Part shown: one piece after another, positions 1 through 6,870 of the stretch | Numbering within the stretch: position 1 is the stretch's first letter | Layout: each line of letters begins with the position of its first letter | IMG/VR virus record: IMGVR_UViG_3300042806_000041 | Span: 1 to 46,331 of that record | DNA: 46,331 bases | DNA from: a virus | Strand: one strand, 5' to 3' | The notes under the pieces: generated by a model | The model's input: the letters and a program-made list of their open reading frames with translations, nothing else | Told to the model about the DNA's origin: nothing | Databases searched by the model: none | Program-made: the position numbers and the translations under genes

Positions 1-3000
1 CAGAACCAAATCAATGGGCTTGCAGGTGGAGTAACTTACGAGGGGACATGGAATGCGGCTACTAACGTACCATTCTTACAGAGCTCAGTAGGTGTACAGG
101 GCCATTACTACGTAGTAAATGTTGCAGGAACAACCAATCTTAATGGCATTACTGACTGGCAGCTAGGTGACTGGGCCATATTTAACGGAAGTGTTTGGGA
201 GAAGGTAGACAATACCGATGCTGTCGTTAGCGTTAACGGCTACACTGGTGCTGTTGTGCTTACCTTCAGTGATGTTGGAGCACCTCCAGCAACAAGAAAT
301 CTTACTATCAATGGGGTCCAGTTTGACTTAACTGCTGATAGAACATGGACTGTAGGCGATGTACGTACAGACCAGAGCTATGCTAACCCAACATGGATTA
401 CTTCACTTGCGTGGTCCAAGATTACAGGCACGCCTACCACATTAGCTGGTTACGGCATTACTGATGGAGTATCGAGCAGTAGGACATTAACTATCAACGG
501 TGTAACATACGACTTGACTGCTGATAGGAGTTGGAGCGTAGGCACTGTAACTAGTGTTGGTACCAGCGGTCCATTGACAGGTGGTACTATTACAGGCTCA
601 GGTACGATAGGAATCACACAGTCAGGGGCAAGCTCAGATGGATATTTGTCTAGCACTGACTGGAACACATTTAACAACAAGCAGAACGCATTAACCAATC
701 CTGTAACAGGTACTGGTACGATATTTACTTTACCCATGTGGAGTGGTGCTACATCATTAGTTGATAGCCCATTGTCCTATGGCCCTGATACATTTAACTT
801 TCAGTACAATAGCGCAACCGGGGGTACGGTAAACTTCACAAACATTGGATTGACTGCTTACACGTACTCAATTCAGATGAACAACTTCGGTTCTCCGAGG
901 TCAACTGTGCATAGCTACACCGATGGTGTAGTAGTTCAGTCTATAGCTGGCACTCAGGTGTCAAGACTATTTGCCAATGGTAATTTCATACTTGGCGATG
1001 GTGTAGTAGACAATGGGCACAAGCTTTCAGTAGAGGGCAACGTATACATTGAGACAATTGCAAATGCAGTAACAGATACTGATAAGTTCATTGTATCTGA
1101 CGGAGGAGTAATTAAGTACAGAACAGGGGCGGAAGTCCTTAGTGACATTGGAGCTCAGGGTTCTATTACTCTTACTACCACAGGGACAACTGGCCCTGCC
1201 ACGTTAATAGGGGATACACTTAATATTCCTAACTATACTACTGACCTTACTGGATATGTTCCTTACACAGGTGCTACTCAATCTGTTGATTTAGGGGCCT
1301 ACAATTTGTCTTCTAATAATTTAATTGCTAATGGTGGTGTTAATTCTGGAGCTTTACTTTTAAAACAATCCCTTAATTCTTCAGTAATTAATCTAGGATA
1401 CACTACAATAACTCCAAGTTCTGCTTATTTATTAAGATTTGGGTTTAGCACTAGTTTAGGTATATGGAAAGCTTTTCGTTTAAACGTATTTTCATTAACT
1501 GATAATACGGAGAGAGTTTACACCATGCCTAATGCAGATGGGACATTGGCATTGACTTCTGATATCCCTTCCCTAGCAGGGTATGTTACTCTAGCAACTG
1601 ACCAAACTATCACAGGCCTCAAGACCATTATGAGGGTTGGGGCTGCTATAGATGTGTTGAATTTTAAGATTGATACAAGTAATATTTATGCGCTAAAGGT
1701 AGCTTACAATCAAAATGAGTTGGCACCAAGTGGTGAGGCTACATGGAGTCTTGTCAATACATTTAATAACGGAAGTGGAACTGGACTTACAACTACCCCT
1801 ATATCATTCTTCAGAGGTGTGCTTGTTACAGGAGAGAGACTTTTAAGTGCATCTGTAAACTCAAACCTTCTAGACTACTACGGTAACAACCCAGCAGGCA
1901 GATATCCTATCTACGCATACAACACAGGCGTGCAGCAGTTCGCTTCAAGCATTATTGTTGGAGAGACTACAGGCGTGGTTAACGCAGTTACTGGAGCCAT
2001 TGCTGACCTACCAGCAGGTGTGGTTGCTAACTTCAAGGGACGTGTGATTGGTAGCAACGCTGTCAATAACAATGAGTTTGCTACACTTGGCCAAGTAACA
2101 TCAGGCAGTAGAGCAGCGATTAGTTTGACAACAACAGGCACTAGTGGTCCTGCTACGTATAGCAGCGTTACAGGCGTTCTTAATATTCCGCAATACCAAG
2201 CGGCTGGAACTTATGTAACCGCGGTTACTGCGTCAAGTCCTTTAGCATCCAGCGGAGGCACAACGCCAAATATTACAATCCAACAAGCTAGCGGTTCGCA
2301 AAGTGGATTCCTATCCAGTACCGATTGGACTACATTTAACAACAAGCAAAACGCGCTTACTAACCCAGTCACTGGAACAGGAACGACTAACTATTTGCCT
2401 AAGTTTACGGGCAGTACAACGATTGGAAATAGTCAGATATTTGACAATGGGAGCGGAGTTGGTATAAATACCGCAACCCCATATACTGCGACAAATTTTA
2501 CTTTTGTTACAACAAATAATACTAGCGGAAGTGGGTATGTTACAAGGGTAAATGGAACGTTATCTGCTTTAATTTATTCAAGTGCAAGCGCTACAATTAT
2601 TTCAGAGCAAAGGGCATTACCTTTAATATTTGAAACAAATGGCACGAGTCAACTAACTTTAAATTCTAGCGGCAACCTTGGGATTGGAAATACTCCAAGT
2701 GATGCATTTACAGGATATAGATTACAAGTAGGTTCAATTTCTGATTCTCAAACATTTATTTCAATTGGAAATAGCACAAGTGGATTAGGGCCTTTAAATG
2801 GTCTTGTAATTGGTAATGATTCAACAGGTGCAGATATTTACCAAAGAGAAAACTTACCTCTTAGATTTCACACAAGCAATGCCGTAAAAATGAATCTTAC
2901 GTCTAGTGGTAGACTACTTATTGGAAGTCCTCCTCCAACAGAATCAACTTTTCAGCTAGACGTTAACGGAACTGGGCGGTTTAGTGGGAATGGGTTTTTT

Positions 3001-4101
3001 GGCAATGCAACGGCATTTGCTGGACTTGCTGGAGGTATTTCTGTCAATGGTTCGACAAACTCAGGAATAAACTTTAGGATTGCAGATGTATTAAGAGGAT
3101 ACGTTTACGTTGCTGGGAATCTTGGAATGTATGTTGAAAGTACTGCTGGAAATGTAGTTTTAGCGCCTACTGGGGTATCTGTTTTAACTGCAACAACAAA
3201 CGGCAATGTTTGGATTGGTAACGACACAAACCCAATATTAGAAATAGCTAATGGAGGAAGTACAGATGTTTTAAGCGGGATTCGTTGGTCAGTTGGTGGC
3301 TCTAGAGTTGATTATGGAGGAATATATAGTGCAACCTCATCAGCGAATAATAATTATATTTCATTTTATACAAAAAACTCAGCATCTGCACCATCGGAAC
3401 GAATGCGCATTACCTCAGTCGGTAACGTTGGGATTGGGGTTGTCCCTAGTTCTTGGCAAACAGGAAGAATAGCTTTACAAATTGGAACATATACTTCCTT
3501 ACACGATGTTGCTGGATTTACTATTTTTGGTAATAATACATATAACCCATCGGTTAATAGGTATTTAAATAATGGTGCTGCATCTCAATATTATCAAGAA
3601 AGTGGAAGTCATATATTTGAAACTGCTCCATCAGGAACTGCTGGCAACGCTATAACATTTACGCCACAAATGAAAATTACAGTAGGCGGCAACGTGCTTA
3701 TTGGAACGACAACCGACGGAGGAGATAAATTTCAAGTTAGCGGTACTATATTTCAATCTAATTATACTTATCACGGAAATAATGCCGCTGGAAATTTAAA
3801 TGGTGCGGCTATAATAAACACCTCAATTACTTTAACCGCAACAAATTTAATTACCTATGAGGTTTATACTCTTGGAAACGAAAATGGAAGAAACCAAGCC
3901 GTTAGAGTTTATTTTGTTTATTACAACACCGCATTTGGTTGGAGTACTAGGTTAGTTTCGACAACTATTGAGACGCTTGGAAACGATTATGGTGTTGTAA
4001 CTCTTTTAGTTTCAGCTGGAGGAGTTTTACAAGTACAAGCTGGAAATTTAATAAGCACTGGCTCTTATAGAGTTGTAGTAATGAATCAATTTAAAAACTA
4101 A
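1..4101 (+). CDS. Tail fibre-like structural protein, 5' end cut by the window
   Basis: The frame is open from base 1 and ends at TAA 4099-4101, so at least 1366 residues are present and the true start lies outside; GTG 256 is only the first start-like codon. The protein is low in charge and rich in Gly, Thr, Ser and Asn. It carries repeated modules: LTINGV(Q/T)(F/Y)DLTADR twice near the start, SSTDWxTFNNKQNALTNP twice (codons near 650 and 2320), and LTTTGTxGPAT twice. Later segments have LDVNGTGRFSGN and ERMRITSVGNVGIG, motifs common in phage fibre and chaperone-capped tail proteins. No S74-type peptidase is seen at the C-terminus. The role inferred is host-surface recognition. The parts around 1260-1600 and 2450-4100 look more AT-rich than the first 1200 bases, which suggests mosaic exchange. 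The fibre class is well supported; the exact receptor role is not. Confidence 0.75.
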   Translation, partial: QNQINGLAGGVTYEGTWNAATNVPFLQSSVGVQGHYYVVNVAGTTNLNGITDWQLGDWAIFNGSVWEKVDNTDAVVSVNGYTGAVVLTFSDVGAPPATRNLTINGVQFDLTADRTWTVGDVRTDQSYANPTWITSLAWSKITGTPTTLAGYGITDGVSSSRTLTINGVTYDLTADRSWSVGTVTSVGTSGPLTGGTITGSGTIGITQSGASSDGYLSSTDWNTFNNKQNALTNPVTGTGTIFTLPMWSGATSLVDSPLSYGPDTFNFQYNSATGGTVNFTNIGLTAYTYSIQMNNFGSPRSTVHSYTDGVVVQSIAGTQVSRLFANGNFILGDGVVDNGHKLSVEGNVYIETIANAVTDTDKFIVSDGGVIKYRTGAEVLSDIGAQGSITLTTTGTTGPATLIGDTLNIPNYTTDLTGYVPYTGATQSVDLGAYNLSSNNLIANGGVNSGALLLKQSLNSSVINLGYTTITPSSAYLLRFGFSTSLGIWKAFRLNVFSLTDNTERVYTMPNADGTLALTSDIPSLAGYVTLATDQTITGLKTIMRVGAAIDVLNFKIDTSNIYALKVAYNQNELAPSGEATWSLVNTFNNGSGTGLTTTPISFFRGVLVTGERLLSASVNSNLLDYYGNNPAGRYPIYAYNTGVQQFASSIIVGETTGVVNAVTGAIADLPAGVVANFKGRVIGSNAVNNNEFATLGQVTSGSRAAISLTTTGTSGPATYSSVTGVLNIPQYQAAGTYVTAVTASSPLASSGGTTPNITIQQASGSQSGFLSSTDWTTFNNKQNALTNPVTGTGTTNYLPKFTGSTTIGNSQIFDNGSGVGINTATPYTATNFTFVTTNNTSGSGYVTRVNGTLSALIYSSASATIISEQRALPLIFETNGTSQLTLNSSGNLGIGNTPSDAFTGYRLQVGSISDSQTFISIGNSTSGLGPLNGLVIGNDSTGADIYQRENLPLRFHTSNAVKMNLTSSGRLLIGSPPPTESTFQLDVNGTGRFSGNGFFGNATAFAGLAGGISVNGSTNSGINFRIADVLRGYVYVAGNLGMYVESTAGNVVLAPTGVSVLTATTNGNVWIGNDTNPILEIANGGSTDVLSGIRWSVGGSRVDYGGIYSATSSANNNYISFYTKNSASAPSERMRITSVGNVGIGVVPSSWQTGRIALQIGTYTSLHDVAGFTIFGNNTYNPSVNRYLNNGAASQYYQESGSHIFETAPSGTAGNAITFTPQMKITVGGNVLIGTTTDGGDKFQVSGTIFQSNYTYHGNNAAGNLNGAAIINTSITLTATNLITYEVYTLGNENGRNQAVRVYFVYYNTAFGWSTRLVSTTIETLGNDYGVVTLLVSAGGVLQVQAGNLISTGSYRVVVMNQFKN

Positions 4102-4105
4102 TAAA

Positions 4106-4165
4106 ATGAAACAAATCGAACCAGTAACCATTTGGAAAAACGGCGAACAACTAGAGGCAAAATGA
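4106..4165 (+). pseudogene. Truncated 5' copy of the downstream 96-aa gene, interrupted by the homing endonuclease
   Basis: A 19-codon ORF starts at ATG 4106 and stops at TGA 4163-4165. It reads MKQIEPVTIWKNGEQLEAK, and the intact gene at 4764 begins MKTIEPIFIWVNGTQDEGT, so the two are homologous over their N-termini. The stop overlaps the endonuclease start as ATGA. This is best read as the 5' remnant of a gene copy into which, or next to which, the endonuclease gene was inserted. The nucleotide match to the intact copy is only partial, so this is not a recent simple duplication. It could still be translated as a short leader. Confidence 0.6.
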
Positions 4166-4752
4166 AAAAGCTAGGCATATATAAATTGAGCTGGGAAGAA
4201 TCTGGTTATTTTTATATAGGCCAGTCTATTGATATTCAGAATAGGTTTAATCGTCACAAGCACTTAATGATTAACAACAAGAATAAAAGTGGATTTATTC
4301 AAAGCGTTTACAACAAGTACGGAATGCCTTCATTTGAAATACTGGAAGAATGTTTATATGATGATTTAAATTCTAGAGAACAGCATTATTTGGATTTATA
4401 TTTTGATGATGATAAGTGTTGCAATCTTAATAAGAATGCAGTGAGCTCAAAAGGACATAAGTATTCTAAGGAGACCATTGAAAGAATGAAGATGTTAAGA
4501 GCTGGTAGTCAAAAAAAAGGAAAGGAAAATCCAAACTATGGAAGAAAAGCATCTATTGAATCAAGAAAGAAAATGTCTGAAGCTCAGAAGGGAGATAAAT
4601 CAAATAAGGCTAGACTAGTGCTAGATACTGAATCAGGAGTTTTTTATTATTGCTTAAAAGAACTTACTGACTTGTACAATTTGAATCACAGAAATATGTC
4701 TAGATATTTATCAGGAGTAAGAAAAAATAAAACTATCTATATTTACGCTTAA
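4162..4752 (+). CDS. GIY-YIG homing endonuclease with NUMOD3-like repeats
   Basis: The 196-aa product is a free-standing homing endonuclease. The catalytic domain shows GIY at residues 5-7, YIG at 18-20, the conserved Arg in RFNRH (28-32) and the catalytic Glu in REQHYLD (Glu73). It is followed by a DNA-binding tail: two NUMOD3-type segments (near KGHKYSKETIERMK and GRKASIESRKKMSEAQKG) and a C-terminal IENR1/NUMOD1-like segment with KELTDLYNLNHRNMSRYLSG. ATG 4162 is chosen because it overlaps the preceding stop as ATGA and begins just before the GIY motif; an in-frame ATG at 4132 would put 10 unrelated residues in front and run through the remnant gene in another frame. Such enzymes cut a recipient phage at a short site and spread by repair. 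The likely target is the tail gene behind it. Confidence 0.92.
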   Translation: MKKLGIYKLSWEESGYFYIGQSIDIQNRFNRHKHLMINNKNKSGFIQSVYNKYGMPSFEILEECLYDDLNSREQHYLDLYFDDDKCCNLNKNAVSSKGHKYSKETIERMKMLRAGSQKKGKENPNYGRKASIESRKKMSEAQKGDKSNKARLVLDTESGVFYYCLKELTDLYNLNHRNMSRYLSGVRKNKTIYIYA

Positions 4753-4763
4753 ACAAAATAACG

Positions 4764-5054
4764 ATGAAAACAATTGAACCAATTTTCATTTGGGTAAATG
4801 GAACCCAAGATGAAGGAACTATTCTAAATGCATATTGCATTAATGACAATCTAAGCACTTCAGGAACATTTTATTATTCTATCTTGAGTGATGCTCAACA
4901 GCAACTTGCTCAAGGGAATCTTACTATGACTGGAGAGGACTATCAAGCATGGCAGACAAATGAGTATGCCTATGACTGGGTAGCAGCACAGCTAAACCTA
5001 ACCATTACTGGTGACTATGCACCGCCATCTCCTGAACCTATAACTGCTGAATAA
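4764..5054 (+). CDS. Fibre-associated small protein, intact paralogue of the 4106 remnant
   Basis: The 96-aa product has no recognised catalytic motif. It begins MKTIEPIFIWVNG and contains LAQGNLTMTGEDYQAW and YDWVAAQLNLTITGDY, ending in a Pro-rich tail. Its place between tail-fibre genes suggests a fibre-tip, assembly or structural accessory role, but the function is unknown. The N-terminus is duplicated before the homing endonuclease, making this gene the presumed insertion target. It starts 11 bases after the endonuclease stop, and the next gene begins 2 bases after its own stop. Confidence 0.7.
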   Translation: MKTIEPIFIWVNGTQDEGTILNAYCINDNLSTSGTFYYSILSDAQQQLAQGNLTMTGEDYQAWQTNEYAYDWVAAQLNLTITGDYAPPSPEPITAE

Positions 5055-5056
5055 TC

Positions 5057-5293
5057 ATGGCAAAGATAAGCTCATACTCTACAGATGCTACAGTATCCTA
5101 CACCGATAAGTTAATCGGTACTGATGCTCAGGACAGCAACATCACTAAGAACTATACTATCGGAAGCATTCTATCAATGCCTCTACCAAGTGTGCCTGTA
5201 TACGCTAACAACGCAGCTGCACTAGCAGCAGGGCTTGTTGCTGGCAACGTGTACAGAATCACAGGGACAGACCAACTAGGGGTGGTGCATTAA
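5057..5293 (+). CDS. Small fibre/tail accessory protein
   Basis: The 78-aa product begins MAKISSYSTDATVSYTDKLI, similar in style to N-terminal attachment segments of phage fibres. It ends with VPVYANNAAALAAGLVAG followed by NVYRITGTDQLGVVH, a C-terminal pattern that I recall from structural proteins of other Bacteroidota phages; that recollection is unverified. It is probably virion-associated. It follows the previous gene by 2 bases and is likely translationally coupled to it. Confidence 0.65.
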   Translation: MAKISSYSTDATVSYTDKLIGTDAQDSNITKNYTIGSILSMPLPSVPVYANNAAALAAGLVAGNVYRITGTDQLGVVH

Positions 5294-5319
5294 GCATATC
5301 CCCACTAAAATCAAATCTA

Positions 5320-5547
5320 ATGGACATAAGAAAGATATCGGTAGGCCCAGATTACAAGGGCAGTGCAATGCATTACATCGTGGGTCAACGAATACTAGGT
5401 GACTCCAATGAAATACATTTGATTAAATTCGATGAGGCAAAGAACTCATTTAAAATATTTATCATCAACGATAAATTAGAGGTGGTGCTTTGGAAAGAAT
5501 TTAATTCTACAATACCGGTATCGGTCGAATACAATATTAATATCTAA
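5320..5547 (+). CDS. Hypothetical 75-aa protein
   Basis: The product is a short mixed alpha/beta protein beginning MDIRKISVGPDYKGSAMHYI with no signal peptide, membrane segment or recognised motif. The last base of its TAA stop is the first base of the next gene's ATG (TAATG), so it is translationally coupled to the GroES-like gene. The position between fibre genes and the packaging block gives no clear function. Confidence 0.65.
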   Translation: MDIRKISVGPDYKGSAMHYIVGQRILGDSNEIHLIKFDEAKNSFKIFIINDKLEVVLWKEFNSTIPVSVEYNINI

Positions 5548-6110
5548 TGAAATCCCCATTTTACTTTATTGCAAAGCCCGTAAACGGCAAAAGGTACGAC
5601 AACACAAAAGACATTGGTGGTATAGAGCTGATAGTAAGCACATCAGAGGAGGACCACAAGTTCTCCAATAGATTTGCTGAAGTGATAGAGACTCCGCTAG
5701 GATACAAAGGACCTGTAGAAATTGGAGATATCCTGCTCGTCCACCACAATGTCTTTAAGTTTTACAACGACATGAAGGGCCGTCAAAAGAGTGGCAAGTC
5801 ATTCTTTAAAGATGACCTTTTCTTTATTGAGCCCGACCAATTCTTCATGTATAAAAGCAATGGCGAATGGAACGCTTACGATAGGTACTGCTTTGTAAAG
5901 CCAATTAAAGCCACTGAAAGCTATATCAAAAAGCCTTTCAGTGAAGAGCCACTCATGGGGATTATGAAGTATCCGAATAAATACCTCTCAACGCAAGGCA
6001 TAAAATCAGGGGACATGGTATGCTTTAGTCCTGATAGTGAGTACGAGTTTACTGTTGATGAAGAAAAACTTTACAGAATTTTTGACCATCAGATAACAAT
6101 TAAACTATGA
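5547..6110 (+). CDS. Double GroES-like (co-chaperonin-type) protein
   Basis: The 187-aa product looks like two tandem GroES-like barrels. The first has GGIELIVSTSEEDHKFSNRF, which sits where GroES has its mobile loop, then AEVIETPLGYKGPVEIGDIL and DDLFFIEPDQFFMYK, matching the GroES order 'mobile loop - VxxVG - VGDxVLF - YxxxxDDIxAV'. The second half repeats it weakly: YDRYCFVKPIKATE, GIKSGDMVCFSPDSEYEF and EEKLYRIFDHQI. A phage co-chaperonin would replace or supplement host GroES so that the host chaperonin can fold the capsid protein, as T4 gp31 does. It overlaps the oxygenase gene by 4 bases (ATGA). The fold call is by pattern only and could be wrong for the second half. Confidence 0.6.
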   Translation: MKSPFYFIAKPVNGKRYDNTKDIGGIELIVSTSEEDHKFSNRFAEVIETPLGYKGPVEIGDILLVHHNVFKFYNDMKGRQKSGKSFFKDDLFFIEPDQFFMYKSNGEWNAYDRYCFVKPIKATESYIKKPFSEEPLMGIMKYPNKYLSTQGIKSGDMVCFSPDSEYEFTVDEEKLYRIFDHQITIKL

Positions 6111-6583
6111 ATTTACTATCTTTTGACAACGTACTTCAAGACCCCACATATTATGTATCAGAAATTTATTCATATGGATTTCAGGACGTGGCAGATGGAC
6201 AGCACATATTCAGAAATATACAACCTAGAGGAAGTCACGATGAGTTTGCCAAATTTGTATCTAAATTATTTCCTGACTATAAGGTAGAGTTTAATTTTGT
6301 AAGAAGGTCTCCATTAAATCAGGAGGAGCCCAACTTTATCCATAGCGATGAAATGATGGGAGACATCACTTGCATCCTGTACTTGAATGAGATGTGCCCA
6401 GTTGATGATGGCACCACAATCTATGACCAAGACAGTAACCCATTGGTCATGGTGTACTCAAAGTTTAATAGAATGATTGCTTTTAATTCTGATTCACTCC
6501 ACTCCAGAAATTTGTTTGAGAACTTTGGAGAAGGTGAGTCAGCTAGATTAATTCAGGTTGCGTTTTTAAAGTACAAGAAATGA
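6107..6583 (+). CDS. 2-oxoglutarate/Fe(II)-dependent oxygenase
   Basis: The 158-aa product has the facial triad of this superfamily: His79-x-Asp81 (in FIHSDEMMGD), distal His132 (in SDSLHSRN) and a 2-oxoglutarate-binding Arg147 (in ESARLIQVAF) on the last strand. The order and spacing fit a small prolyl-hydroxylase-like double-stranded beta-helix, close to the short DUF6445-type phage proteins. Such enzymes hydroxylate proteins, nucleic acids or small molecules; the substrate cannot be told here. It overlaps the GroES-like gene before it and the next gene after it by 4 bases each (ATGA), so it is made together with packaging and folding factors. That suggests, without proving, that a virion or host protein is modified. 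Confidence 0.8.
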   Translation: MNLLSFDNVLQDPTYYVSEIYSYGFQDVADGQHIFRNIQPRGSHDEFAKFVSKLFPDYKVEFNFVRRSPLNQEEPNFIHSDEMMGDITCILYLNEMCPVDDGTTIYDQDSNPLVMVYSKFNRMIAFNSDSLHSRNLFENFGEGESARLIQVAFLKYKK

Positions 6584-6870
6584 AAGACGTGAAAGAAATT
6601 AAGCTTAGAATTATTAATGCAGGCTACAAGGCAGTAGACGAATTGATTAAGGTAGCCGAAGAGAGTGTAGTCAAGAGTGGGGATGTAGAGGGTGAGCTTG
6701 CTGCAGACAGGTTAAAGAATGCAGCGGCTACAAAAAAGTTAGCAATATTTGATGCGTTTGAGATTCTCAACAGAATAGAGTCAGAGAAAGAAAGCTTAGA
6801 GGCGATAGATAAGGGTATAAGTAGAACTGATACTAAACAAGGGTTTGCAGAGCGAAGGTCAAAGCAGTAG
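6580..6870 (+). CDS. Putative terminase small subunit
   Basis: The 96-aa product is almost entirely predicted helix, with ADRLKNAAATKKLAIFDAFE as its core and a charged tail. No catalytic motif is seen. The call rests on size, helical content and position directly before and overlapping the large terminase gene. It ends in TAG (6868-6870) and overlaps the next gene if the latter starts at TTG 6845. It might instead be an unrelated small helical virion protein. Confidence 0.45.
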   Translation: MKDVKEIKLRIINAGYKAVDELIKVAEESVVKSGDVEGELAADRLKNAAATKKLAIFDAFEILNRIESEKESLEAIDKGISRTDTKQGFAERRSKQ

